Source of the DNA: Exiguobacterium sp. FSL W8-0210
GTDB lineage: Bacteria > Bacillota > Bacilli > Exiguobacteriales > Exiguobacteriaceae
Direction of reading: 5' to 3'
Length of the DNA: 64,000 nt
Assembly (NCBI RefSeq): GCF_038006045.1
Contig: NZ_JBBOUK010000001.1
Span: 1,777,001 to 1,841,000, forward strand
Notes under the pieces: model-generated
Told to the model about the DNA's origin: nothing
Seen by the model: the letters and a program-made list of their open reading frames with translations, nothing else
Databases searched by the model: none
Shown: positions 8,204 to 15,843 of the stretch, piece after piece
Position numbering within the stretch: position 1 is the stretch's first letter
Layout: each line of letters starts with the position of its first letter
Made by a program: the position numbers and the translations under genes

Positions 8204-9598
8204 TCACGCTTTTAAGTTCGGACGGACCATATCTGCTGGTACAATCCATTGATCATATTGTTCTTCTGTTAGTAGACCAGTCGCAAGTGCTGCTTCTTTT
8301 AAGGTTGACCCGGATTGATGCGCTGCCTTTGCAATTTTCGCCGCATTCTCATATCCAATGTGCGGGTTGAGTGCAGTGACAAGCATCAACGAACGTTCGA
8401 CGTTCTCAGCGATGACGGATTGTTCTGGTTCGATTCCGATCGCACAGTGGTCATTGAACGAATGCAAGGCGTCTGTCAGTAAGCGAACGGATTGTATGAA
8501 GTTATACATAATGACCGGCTTGAAGACGTTTAGTTCGAAGTTTCCTTGACTTGCAGCAAAACCAATCGTCGCATCGTTTCCAAGGACTTGTGCAGCGACC
8601 ATCGTCAACGCTTCACTTTGAGTCGGATTGACTTTCCCAGGCATGATTGAGCTTCCCGGCTCATTTTCTGGAATCGTGATTTCGCCGATTCCTGCTCGTG
8701 GACCTGATGCGAGCCAGCGAACGTCGTTTGCGATCTTCATCGCGTCCATCGCTAATGCTTTGACCGCACCATGCGTAAAGACGAGTTGATCGTGGCTTGT
8801 TAGGGCGTGGAATTTGTTTTCCGCACTCGTGAATTCATATCCCGTTTCTTCACTCATCTTTTGCGCAGCCAAATCACCGAAGTCCGGATGTGCGTTGATG
8901 CCCGTTCCAACAGCCGTACCGCCGATTGCTAATTCCGTTAACGGATCAAGCGTCCGTTCGATCATTTGCTTCGAAAGTGCAAGCATCCGGACCCAACCGC
9001 TGATTTCTTGACCGAGTGTGATGGGTGTAGCATCTTGCAAGTGTGTCCGTCCGATCTTGACGATATCCGCAAACGCGTTAGCTTTTTCGTCAAGTGTCGC
9101 ATGCAAAGCATCGATTGCTGGGAATAGTGATTCCAACAAGACTGTCTTCGCCGCTAAATGCATCGCTGTCGGATATGTATCATTTGAACTTTGTGATTTG
9201 TTGACGTCATCATTCGGATGAATCGTCGTCTCACTGCCTTGTTGTTTCAACTTGCGTGTCGCGACCCGAGCGATCACTTCATTGACGTTCATATTTGACT
9301 GTGTACCTGAACCCGTTTGCCAAACGACAAGCGGAAACTCATCATCGAATTTCCCCGCGATGATCTCGTCACATACTTCAGCGATGACACCCGCTTTTTC
9401 TGCCTCAAGCACGCCTAAGTCGCGGTTCGCAAGCGCCGCTCCTTTTTTCAGGACTGCAAAGGCACGAATGACTTCAATCGGCATTTTTTCCGTTCCGATC
9501 TTAAAGTTTTCCAGACTACGTTGTGTTTGTGCGCCCCATTCCTGCGCTTCTGGTACACGAATTTCCCCCATCGTGTCACGTTCTACACGGTATTCCAT
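8204..9598 (-). CDS. fumC: Class II fumarate hydratase
   Basis: Encodes 464 residues, standard for FumC. It interconverts fumarate and malate in the TCA cycle as a cytosolic homotetramer without an iron-sulfur cluster. The superfamily signature [13 protein letters not shown] (about residues 317-329) is intact; [16 protein letters not shown] and [16 protein letters not shown] are also conserved. The ATG at 9596-9598 follows GGGGG by 9 nt. The IS256-family element begins only 74 nt upstream, so its insertion may have altered the fumC promoter region. Confidence 0.96.
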   Translation of the reverse strand: MEYRVERDTMGEIRVPEAQEWGAQTQRSLENFKIGTEKMPIEVIRAFAVLKKGAALANRDLGVLEAEKAGVIAEVCDEIIAGKFDDEFPLVVWQTGSGTQSNMNVNEVIARVATRKLKQQGSETTIHPNDDVNKSQSSNDTYPTAMHLAAKTVLLESLFPAIDALHATLDEKANAFADIVKIGRTHLQDATPITLGQEISGWVRMLALSKQMIERTLDPLTELAIGGTAVGTGINAHPDFGDLAAQKMSEETGYEFTSAENKFHALTSHDQLVFTHGAVKALAMDAMKIANDVRWLASGPRAGIGEITIPENEPGSSIMPGKVNPTQSEALTMVAAQVLGNDATIGFAASQGNFELNVFKPVIMYNFIQSVRLLTDALHSFNDHCAIGIEPEQSVIAENVERSLMLVTALNPHIGYENAAKIAKAAHQSGSTLKEAALATGLLTEEQYDQWIVPADMVRPNLKA

Positions 9599-9663
9599 AA
9601 ACAAATTCCCCCTTTTGATTATTTCTCTTTTAGTTTAACGCAAAAGTAGACAGAATGGGAATG

Positions 9664-9671
9664 AGAGAGAC
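9664..9671. repeat. Left 8-bp target-site duplication of the IS
   Basis: AGAGAGAC, identical to 11013-11020 on the other side of the element. Confidence 0.82.
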
Positions 9672-11012
9672 GAGAGCGTAAAATATCTTGTGTAAATGAA
9701 TAAATAGAAAAAGGAAGACCTTTTCTTGTAGAATTAAGTCACCACAACCCATTCACAGAAAAGAGGCCTTCCCTATGACTCAGTTTACAACAGATATCAT
9801 GCAAGCTCTAGTAAAAAAAGAAGACATCTCCGAAGTTTTCCGCAAGCATCTGGAGACAGCGGTCAATACGCTCCTTCAGACCGAACTCACAGCTTTCCTG
9901 GATTACGAAAAATATGACCGCATCGGCTTCAACTCCGGCAATTCCCGGAATGGCGTCTACACGCGGACACTCCATACGGAGTACGGGGATTTAAACCTGT
10001 CGATTCCACGTGACCGGAACGGCGAATTCAACCAACAGACGGTCGCTCCATACAAGCGCTCAAACGATACGCTGGAATCTTTCGTCATTCACATGTTCCA
10101 GAAAGGCGTCACGATGTCCGAGATCTCGGATCTGATTGAGAAGATGTACGGCCATCACTACACCCCGCAAACGATTTCCAATATGACGAAAGCGATGAGT
10201 GAACAGGTCGAAGCGTTTAAATCTCGTCCGTTGGATAAGCGCTATGCCTGTGTCTATCTGGATGCGACTTACATTTCCCTCAAGCGCGACACCGTCTCCA
10301 AGGAAGCCGTCTATATCGCAGTTGGCATCCGGGAGGATGGCTCGAAAGAAGTCCTGGCTTATACAGTGGCGCCCACGGAATCCGCGTTCGTTTGGGAAGA
10401 AGTCCTATTGGACTTAAAGGAGCGCGGTGTCGAAGAGGTGCTTCTGTTTATCTCCGACGGCTTGAAAGGCATCACCGATCGCATCTTTGCGGTTTTTCCG
10501 GATGCCAAGTATCAAGCGTGCTGCGTCCATCTGTCGCGCAACATCTCCCACAAAGTCCGTGTCGCTGACCGGCCAGAAATCTGTGAAGACTTCAAATCGG
10601 TGTACCGGGCGGAAAGCCGGAAACTGGGCGAAGAGGCACTGAAAGCCTTTGTCGAGAAATGGAAAACCGCCTATCCGAAAGTGACAAGATCATTGGAATC
10701 CAATCCCTTTATTTTCACCTTCTACGACTTCCCAAAATCGATTTGGCGAAGCATCTATTCGACAAACCTCATCGAGTCGTTCAATAAGAAAGTGAAGAAA
10801 TACAGCAAGCGCAAGGAGCAATTCCCGAACGAAGATTCCTTGGACCGCTTCCTGGTTTCCCAATTCGAAATCTATAATCAGAACTTCTCCACCCGTTGCC
10901 ATATCGGATTCGATCAAGCTCGTGCAGAGCTGGTTGAGATGTTCAAACAGGCTTAATCAACATATATACAAGAAAAGGATTTACTTATTTACACATAATT
11001 ATTGACGGTCTC
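9672..11012 (+). mobile_element. Complete IS256-family insertion sequence (1341 bp)
   Basis: The left end (9672-9705, beginning GAGAGCGTAAAA) and the inverted right end (11012 back to 10979, beginning GAGACCGTCAAT) match at about 26 of 34 positions, with the core TGTGTAAAT perfect. Both ends abut the same octamer AGAGAGAC. Length, one transposase gene and 8-bp duplication all fit IS256. Intact ends, target duplication and an open transposase suggest a recent, possibly active insertion. It sits between divergent fumC and the CNNM-type gene. Confidence 0.88.
9775..10956 (+). CDS. IS256-family DDE transposase (mutator type)
   Basis: Encodes 393 residues, typical for the family, with no frameshift. 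The DDE region shows YLDATYI (first Asp, about residue 163), LLFISDGLKG (second Asp, about 229) and TNLIESFNKKVKKYSKRK carrying the Glu (about 336); C/D(2)H-like YQACCVHLSRN is also seen. It catalyses cut-and-paste or copy-paste transposition via the terminal repeats at 9672 and 11012. Codon use looks GC-richer than neighbouring host genes, consistent with recent acquisition. Confidence 0.95.
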   Translation: MTQFTTDIMQALVKKEDISEVFRKHLETAVNTLLQTELTAFLDYEKYDRIGFNSGNSRNGVYTRTLHTEYGDLNLSIPRDRNGEFNQQTVAPYKRSNDTLESFVIHMFQKGVTMSEISDLIEKMYGHHYTPQTISNMTKAMSEQVEAFKSRPLDKRYACVYLDATYISLKRDTVSKEAVYIAVGIREDGSKEVLAYTVAPTESAFVWEEVLLDLKERGVEEVLLFISDGLKGITDRIFAVFPDAKYQACCVHLSRNISHKVRVADRPEICEDFKSVYRAESRKLGEEALKAFVEKWKTAYPKVTRSLESNPFIFTFYDFPKSIWRSIYSTNLIESFNKKVKKYSKRKEQFPNEDSLDRFLVSQFEIYNQNFSTRCHIGFDQARAELVEMFKQA

Positions 11013-11020
11013 AGAGAGAC
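11013..11020. repeat. Right 8-bp target-site duplication of the IS
   Basis: AGAGAGAC, identical to 9664-9671. Confidence 0.82.
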
Positions 11021-11064
11021 AGTTTTGGGGAATAGTTTATTATCGAAAAAGGAGTGAAGATTTC

Positions 11065-12369
11065 ATGTGGTTGATTAACTTAACGATTGTACTGCTTTTG
11101 ATTCTAGCAAACGGTATTTTTGCGATGACCGAACTCGCTTTGCTTTCCTCAAAACGGTCCAAATTAGAGAAAGCAGCGAATGATGGCAAAAAGTCAGCCC
11201 ATGTTGCGTTAGAGTTACTTGATCGACCAACCGATCTGTTATCGACTGTTCAAGTCGGCATCACGTTAATCGGCATCGTCAATGGTGCCTTTGGTGGTGC
11301 CGCTCTCTCAGGACCGGTCATCAAGTGGCTTGCTCAATTCGCGTGGCTCGCCCCTTATGCCAGTACGATCGGATATATTCTAGTCGTAACGATCATCACC
11401 TATATTTCACTCGTCATCGGTGAACTCGTTCCTAAGCGTGTCGCCCTTGTCAGTCCAGAACGGGTCACGATGTGGCTTGCTCCACCGATGCGTTTTTTCT
11501 CGATTGTGCTTCGACCATTCATTTGGGTTCTAAGTAAGTCGACGAGTTCCATCTTCCGTTTGATTGGTCTGGATCGACTGCAAACAGAAGACGAGACGGA
11601 AGACGAAGTCCGGCAATTACTGATTCGTGGTACGCAAGAGGGAACCTTCAATCGGTCTGAAGCGGAGCAAGTCTCTCGTGTGTTTGATTTTCATGATTTG
11701 TACGCTTACGAACTGATGGAGCCGCGTACCGTTACCGAATGGATTGACTTAGCGGATGACTCCGATACGATCTTACAAGAGCTCCGGCAAGCGCGACATC
11801 GAAACTTACCGGTTGGTCATGGTGACTTGGATCACTTCGTCGGTTTCATCGATGCGAAAGAGGTGCTATCAACGGAACGACCTGTTCAAGAACTTGAACG
11901 GCTGATTCAATCACCGCTGATCGTTCCCCGTCAATTAAAAGCAACCGTCTTGCTTGAACGGATGCGCAAAGAGACGGTATCAATCGCATTTGTTCTCGAT
12001 GAATACGGTGGTTTCCTAGGCATGATCACCTTATTCGACATCCTCGAAGCATTCGTTGGCGAAATTTCAAGCGTTGAGGAAGAACCGGAACTCGTCATGC
12101 GAAAGGATGGCTCCTTCCTAGCGGATGGTCTATTGCACATCGATGATTTAAAGCGGACGCTCGGTTATACAGAAGACTTACCCGGTGAACAGTTGAACGC
12201 CTATCATACGGTTGCTGGTTTGATTCTATATACGTTAGGTGATGTTCCCTCCCGTGGGAGTACTGTCGAAATTGGACCGTACCGGTTTGAAGTCGTTGAT
12301 TTAGACGGACGACGCGTCGACCAAATTCTGATCGAGCGCATCGAACATGAACAAACACCCCTACCGTGA
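11065..12369 (+). CDS. CNNM/CorC-HlyC-family membrane transporter (hemolysin-like, DUF21-CBS)
   Basis: Encodes 434 residues. An N-terminal CNNM (DUF21) domain has about four membrane segments (about 1-190) including FAMTELALLSSKRSKLEKA and ISLVIGELVPKRVAL; a CBS pair follows (about 210-330), then a CorC_HlyC C-terminal domain (about 345-425). B. subtilis relatives such as YhdP/MpfA are tied to Mg2+ export; that role is inferred. The ATG at 11065 follows AAAGGAG. The IS lies only 45-50 nt upstream, so transcription may depend on sequence kept at the insertion site. Confidence 0.9.
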   Translation: MWLINLTIVLLLILANGIFAMTELALLSSKRSKLEKAANDGKKSAHVALELLDRPTDLLSTVQVGITLIGIVNGAFGGAALSGPVIKWLAQFAWLAPYASTIGYILVVTIITYISLVIGELVPKRVALVSPERVTMWLAPPMRFFSIVLRPFIWVLSKSTSSIFRLIGLDRLQTEDETEDEVRQLLIRGTQEGTFNRSEAEQVSRVFDFHDLYAYELMEPRTVTEWIDLADDSDTILQELRQARHRNLPVGHGDLDHFVGFIDAKEVLSTERPVQELERLIQSPLIVPRQLKATVLLERMRKETVSIAFVLDEYGGFLGMITLFDILEAFVGEISSVEEEPELVMRKDGSFLADGLLHIDDLKRTLGYTEDLPGEQLNAYHTVAGLILYTLGDVPSRGSTVEIGPYRFEVVDLDGRRVDQILIERIEHEQTPLP

Positions 12370-12383
12370 GGATAGGGGTGTTT
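12353..12383. terminator. Hairpin terminator overlapping the end of the CNNM-type gene
   Basis: AAACACCCCTA and TAGGGGTGTTT arms around a 9-nt loop that contains the stop codon. The T-tract is short. It probably serves both convergent genes. Confidence 0.65.
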
Positions 12384-12391
12384 GTCGTCAA

Positions 12392-12793
12392 TCATGCTTC
12401 GTATAATCGTAACGCCTCTCGTGCGACACGATCTGCTTTGTTCTCCGACCGTGGAATCCACTTCACGAAAGCGAGTGGTAAGAGTTGATAACGCGCAAAG
12501 GCAGGATCAAAAATCGTCTGCGTTCGTTTGTTCTTGACGAATTCGCGTTCGACTGCGAGTGCAACGGCTTCTGAATCCGTCCGAAACGAAATGACGCTCT
12601 CGCCTTGTGCAATCAGTTCGTGCGCCCACTCGACGGCTTTCGCAAAAGCAATAAATTCTGCTTCATGATTATTGATCGCTTGAATTTGATACATTTTTTC
12701 CGTGACTTCGCCCTCGGAATTTTTACTGAAAAGCCCAACCGCCGCTTCATCATTTGAAGGACGGACCGTACCGTCAAAATAAAGTTCAACCAT
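12392..12793 (-). CDS. RNase H-like (reverse-transcriptase-like) domain protein
   Basis: Encodes 133 residues. The RNase HI acidic set can be traced: YFDGT (first Asp, about residue 6), NNHEAEFIAFAKAV (Glu), FRTDSEAVA (Asp) and ENKADRVAREA (Asp), so hydrolysis of RNA in RNA-DNA hybrids is plausible. It lacks a hybrid-binding domain and resembles the YpeP/YpdQ-type short proteins. The ATG overlaps the end of the upstream CobW-family gene by 8 nt, indicating translational coupling. Confidence 0.75.
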   Translation of the reverse strand: MVELYFDGTVRPSNDEAAVGLFSKNSEGEVTEKMYQIQAINNHEAEFIAFAKAVEWAHELIAQGESVISFRTDSEAVALAVEREFVKNKRTQTIFDPAFARYQLLPLAFVKWIPRSENKADRVAREALRLYEA

Positions 12794-13745
12794 GTTCAAT
12801 TGCCGCCTCGATTCCTTTTCGTATCGCTTGTTCATCTAGCCCTTTCCCAATGAAGACGAGCGTCGTCTTTGGTTGTTCGCTAAATGGTTCTCTGATTGCT
12901 GTGCCATAAATCATGCCAGTACCTTGTAAAATGACCTTTCGATCCGTATCTGCAAAATGAATGATTCCTTTATAGCGATAGAGATCTTCCGCATACGCTT
13001 CTAACACCTCACGTAGAACCATTCCAAATCGATTTCGGTTCAAGGGTCGTTCCTCGACAATCGTCAATGCCGTGAAATCCTCAACCGATTGATGAATCTG
13101 ATCCGTTTGTTGACTGAGTCGTACTTGCTCTTCTTTTGGAAAATGGAACGTTTCAAACAGTCGGTCCGATTCAAGTTGAGCCTGTTCCGTTTCAATGATA
13201 GCTGCAGAAGGATTTCGTTCGCGCAGTAAAGCGGTCAACGTTTCGCGCTCTGATACATCAACTAAATCCATCTTATTTAAGATAAGGACATCAGCAAAAC
13301 CGATTTGTTTCACATTTTCTTGGAACGTCAGTTGACGTTCTAAATGATATGCATCGATGACTGTGACGACACTGGAAATCTGATAGGACTGTTCAACAGC
13401 CGGCTCAAAATAGAATGTCTGTAGAATCGGTCCTGGATCAGCAACGCCTGTCGTCTCAATCAATAATCGATCAAACGATAGCTCCCCATCTCGACGGCGT
13501 TTTGCGATCCGGAGCAACGCATCCCGTAAATCACCGCGAATCGAACAACAAATGCAGCCATTCGTCAATTCGATCATCTCTTCGTCACTTCGTTCAATCA
13601 ATGCTTCATCAATATGAACAGAACCTACTTCATTGACGAGCAACGCAAACTTTTCTGTCGGTTGAGAAACGAGATGATTGAGTAGCGTAGTTTTACCGGC
13701 ACCTAAAAAACCAGTAATGACAGTCGTACGTATTTTGTCTTGCAT
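12786..13745 (-). CDS. CobW/COG0523-family metal-chaperone GTPase
   Basis: Encodes 319 residues. The Walker A GFLGAGKTTLLNHL is near the N terminus; TNGCICCSIRGDL carries the family CxCC metal-binding motif (about residues 64-68); NKMDLVD gives GTPase specificity. A C-terminal CobW_C domain (about 225-310) has the FADTDRKVIL region. Members deliver zinc or another metal to client enzymes; the client here is unknown. The ATG at 13745 follows AAGGAG by 8 nt. Only 11 nt separate it from the upstream HD gene. Confidence 0.88.
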   Translation of the reverse strand: MQDKIRTTVITGFLGAGKTTLLNHLVSQPTEKFALLVNEVGSVHIDEALIERSDEEMIELTNGCICCSIRGDLRDALLRIAKRRRDGELSFDRLLIETTGVADPGPILQTFYFEPAVEQSYQISSVVTVIDAYHLERQLTFQENVKQIGFADVLILNKMDLVDVSERETLTALLRERNPSAAIIETEQAQLESDRLFETFHFPKEEQVRLSQQTDQIHQSVEDFTALTIVEERPLNRNRFGMVLREVLEAYAEDLYRYKGIIHFADTDRKVILQGTGMIYGTAIREPFSEQPKTTLVFIGKGLDEQAIRKGIEAAIEHG

Positions 13746-13756
13746 GATTTCACTCC

Positions 13757-14947
13757 TTAGCGTCCTTGTTGCTGACGCCATTTTTCTTTTCGTGCATCGA
13801 GTAGATCGATCGCATGGAGATACCAAGCATCTGTCGTTTGCGGCGTAACACTTGATCCCCACTCGCGTTTACCATGGTGTGATAATACCATATGCATGAG
13901 ACGGTGATAAACAGCACGCGGTAATCGGATATCTTCTTCTCGAAGTGTTTGTTCGAGAACAAAACATCCATATGGCATATGCCCCATCAACACGCCGTCC
14001 AGATCAAGCGCAATGCCCGCCAGTTCTTCCTCTTCCTCTGTTACGTGCAGCAGTCTTGAAAAACGATCTGCCGAAGCCCCTGCATGTGTATACTCCCATA
14101 GCTTTCCGATGTCATGCAATAAAATGCCGAGTAACAATTCGTTCGGATTTGGACGTTGATCTAACAGTGCAATCCCTTTTGCCGCTTGATAGAGGGCATC
14201 AAAACTATCATCCCAAGAAAATTGACGTATCTCTCGTTCAGCTGCTTGGAATAGTTCATTTTTATGATCGGCTTCTGCTTCTTGAATACATTTGAGTAGC
14301 GTCAAGTATGGTTGTTCACTATCACAAATTCCTCGACCAATCGTCATCATACAAGCAGTGTGTTTCAGCAACCCACCGATATAGGCATGGTGATGAAAAA
14401 GAGCAGCCGGTCGTGTCGAAAAATCTGCCCAGTACTGTCGCAAAATCGAGAGCGCGATTTCTTGATGAGGAGAATCAAGCTGACCGACTAATCCAAGCAA
14501 CTGATCACGGTATGTTTCAAGCGATTCACCTGCAGGTAACTGTGGCAAGAACTGCGTCGGTGAGGCATCATGAATCGGAGTGACACGCTGAACGGTCAAT
14601 GATTTGTTTCCGGATTGCGGCGGATATTCCTCTACCTTGGCCTCGACCCGAACGATTCGTGTTTCGAGATAGGGACGAAGTGCTTCTTCTGCCGTTCCTT
14701 GATTGATCCATTGTTTTCCCTTACAAGATCCAGCGGGCGAATTGAACGTGAATTGTAACCATTCTCGTCCGGTTTGACCAGTACGGATTTCACCAGAGGC
14801 AACAAGTAGGACCTCTTCCACTCGTTCACCGGGAGCACATGTATCAATCGAAAATCCAATCGGTTGATTCGACTGATTAATGGAAAAATCAACATTTTCA
14901 TAAGGAGGCATCGTCACTTCTGGAAGTGCCTTAAATAATTGAATCAC
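13757..14947 (-). CDS. YhaM-like OB-fold/HD-domain protein with an insertion in the HD domain
   Basis: Encodes 396 residues. The N-terminal ~130 residues resemble the OB-fold part of YhaM-type 3'-5' exoribonucleases. The HD domain begins at HHHAYIGGLLKHT (about 186-198), but the HD doublet LHDIGK comes only at about 287. Residues about 205-280 between them look like an insertion; YhaM is about 314 residues in all. LSHHGKREWG (about 357) supplies further metal-ligand histidines. Nuclease activity is inferred. The start is GTG (14945-14947), 9 nt after AAGGAG. It heads a unit with the CobW and RNase H-like genes. Confidence 0.7.
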   Translation of the reverse strand: MIQLFKALPEVTMPPYENVDFSINQSNQPIGFSIDTCAPGERVEEVLLVASGEIRTGQTGREWLQFTFNSPAGSCKGKQWINQGTAEEALRPYLETRIVRVEAKVEEYPPQSGNKSLTVQRVTPIHDASPTQFLPQLPAGESLETYRDQLLGLVGQLDSPHQEIALSILRQYWADFSTRPAALFHHHAYIGGLLKHTACMMTIGRGICDSEQPYLTLLKCIQEAEADHKNELFQAAEREIRQFSWDDSFDALYQAAKGIALLDQRPNPNELLLGILLHDIGKLWEYTHAGASADRFSRLLHVTEEEEELAGIALDLDGVLMGHMPYGCFVLEQTLREEDIRLPRAVYHRLMHMVLSHHGKREWGSSVTPQTTDAWYLHAIDLLDARKEKWRQQQGR

Positions 14948-15019
14948 GTCATCTCACTCCTTTTTCTTCATTCATATCATAGCAGACACGATTTCATCAC
15001 GACTACTATTAAGCAGATA

Positions 15020-15048
15020 TTGTAAGCGTTTTCTAAATGAATTATGAT
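15020..15048 (+). promoter_or_regulatory. Sigma-A promoter with overlapping cre, upstream of the unknown gene at 15088
   Basis: TTGTAA (15020-15025), 17-nt spacer, TATGAT (15043-15048). The cre overlaps the -35. Confidence 0.72.
15021..15034. promoter_or_regulatory. Perfect cre (CcpA) site
   Basis: TGTAAGCGTTTTCT matches TGWAARCGYTWNCW at every position and overlaps the -35, the usual geometry for CcpA repression. Confidence 0.7.
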
Positions 15049-15087
15049 GAAATTGGAAGTCCATTTTATGCTTAAGGAGGAGAAACG

Positions 15088-15573
15088 ATGATTCGACCAC
15101 TTACTCAACTATACAGTGAAGCTGTTGGCACACTCGATCAATGGACGGTATCCGAAATCGTGACACGCGATCAAATTCGGCAAGCTGTTCAGTTGTACGA
15201 TCCATATCAAATGCATACGTCGTATGCTTTGGAACAATTGTTGATTCATGAATTGAGTGAGGCTTGTCAGCATGTCCAAGAACAAGGGCTAACGTTGGCT
15301 GATGCGCAAACAGAGCTTCTCATTCTCTCTGCCTTCCAAAGTGATGCGGGCTATCAAGCAGAGGAAATTCAAGATATGTCTCCCACTGCAATCAAACGGC
15401 ACTTGTCTTCGCTAGACGCAGCCTTCAGCCGACTATTACATCAACTATTCTTACATCAATCGCAACCAGACATCCTCTGTCAGCGATTCATGACGATCCT
15501 TTCAGGTGCGGTCGCCACAAAATGTGCGATCCGTGCTAAACGCCTCAAGGAAGCGACACTTGTTCATCCATAA
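15088..15573 (+). CDS. Unknown protein with a sigma-region-4-like helix-turn-helix segment
   Basis: Encodes 161 residues, soluble and mostly helical. Residues about 75-120 (ELLILSAFQSDAGYQAEEIQ, then MSPTAIKRHLSSLDAAFSRL) have the spacing of a sigma-70 region 4 or LuxR-like helix-turn-helix; this is my reading, not a firm family hit. I do not recognise the protein. AAGGAGG lies 7 nt before the ATG. The promoter carries a perfect cre, so repression by CcpA in rich sugar is predicted. It is monocistronic, ending in a strong terminator shared with a minus-strand unit. Confidence 0.65.
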   Translation: MIRPLTQLYSEAVGTLDQWTVSEIVTRDQIRQAVQLYDPYQMHTSYALEQLLIHELSEACQHVQEQGLTLADAQTELLILSAFQSDAGYQAEEIQDMSPTAIKRHLSSLDAAFSRLLHQLFLHQSQPDILCQRFMTILSGAVATKCAIRAKRLKEATLVHP

Positions 15574-15574
15574 A

Positions 15575-15607
15575 AAAAATCCTGACTCATGTGAGTCAGG
15601 ATTTTTT
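15575..15607. terminator. Bidirectional terminator between the 15088 gene and the minus-strand small transcription unit
   Basis: ATCCTGACTCA and TGAGTCAGGAT arms with eight As on the left and TTTTTT on the right, so it gives a good T-tract in both directions. Confidence 0.88.
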
Positions 15608-15610
15608 CAT

Positions 15611-15676
15611 TCAACGACCTGGCATTCCAGCTCCTTGATTGGTTTTGTATGAAAATGCGGCGTTCCGCTTCGTCAT
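15611..15676 (-). other. Candidate micro-ORF (21 codons) within the second small minus-strand transcript
   Basis: An ATG at 15674-15676 opens MTKRNAAFSYKTNQGAGMPG plus one Arg before a TGA. No Shine-Dalgarno sequence precedes it, and the predicted transcription start is only a few nt upstream, so it would be nearly leaderless. An internal AAGGAG precedes a 4-codon frame in the same phase. It may be non-coding. I do not recognise the peptide. Confidence 0.25.
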
Positions 15677-15687
15677 ATTCTATAGTC

Positions 15688-15716
15688 ATCATGACAAACT
15701 ATTCAATTCCTGTCAA
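15688..15716 (-). promoter_or_regulatory. Sigma-A promoter of the second small minus-strand transcription unit
   Basis: On the minus strand, TTGACA (15711-15716), 17-nt spacer, CATGAT (15688-15693). The predicted transcript runs to the terminator at 15607-15575, about 105 nt. Confidence 0.6.
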
Positions 15717-15724
15717 TTCTTTTC

Positions 15725-15763
15725 TAAAAAAAAGTGGACCGATTTTCGATTGAAAATCAGTCC
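15725..15763 (-). terminator. Strong terminator of the first small minus-strand transcription unit
   Basis: GGACTGATTTTC and GAAAATCGGTCC arms with AATC loop, then ACTTTTTTTT on the minus strand. It lies about 80 nt beyond the dCMP deaminase stop. Confidence 0.8.
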
Positions 15764-15798
15764 GAATGGAAGAGTGAATAATTACCATGGCAATGCTT
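15725..15798 (-). ncRNA. Candidate small RNA under cre control (about 75 nt)
   Basis: A promoter with a perfect cre (15805-15833) and a strong terminator (15725-15763) frame this short stretch, which has no ribosome site. A 28-codon frame from the ATG at about 15786 has no Shine-Dalgarno sequence. The 5' part has an ATTGCCATGGTAAT near-palindrome, then an unpaired CACTCTTCCATTC region that could pair with targets; target pairing is speculation. The RNA call is an inference from promoter plus terminator geometry. I do not match it to a known family. Confidence 0.5.
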
Positions 15799-15804
15799 GA
15801 TTTC

Positions 15805-15833
15805 ATCATACAATGCAATGGAAGCGTTTACAA
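15805..15833 (-). promoter_or_regulatory. Sigma-A promoter with overlapping cre, downstream of the dCMP deaminase gene
   Basis: On the minus strand, TTGTAA (15828-15833), 17-nt spacer, TATGAT (15805-15810). Both hexamers and the spacer are identical to those of the 15020 promoter. Confidence 0.7.
15819..15832. promoter_or_regulatory. Perfect cre (CcpA) site over the small-RNA promoter
   Basis: Minus-strand TGTAAACGCTTCCA matches TGWAARCGYTWNCW at all positions. Confidence 0.68.
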
Positions 15834-15843
15834 CCCTTTTTCG

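Noticed and set aside
9633-9662. Sigma-B promoter GTTTAA...GGGAAT upstream of the IS insertion
   Set aside because: The spacer is 18 nt, longer than the 12-15 nt accepted for sigma-B.
11002-11043. Outward -35 (TTGACG) in the right IS end forming a hybrid promoter for the CNNM-type gene
   Set aside because: The nearest -10-like TATTAT (11038-11043) is 30 nt away, too far for a sigma-A promoter.
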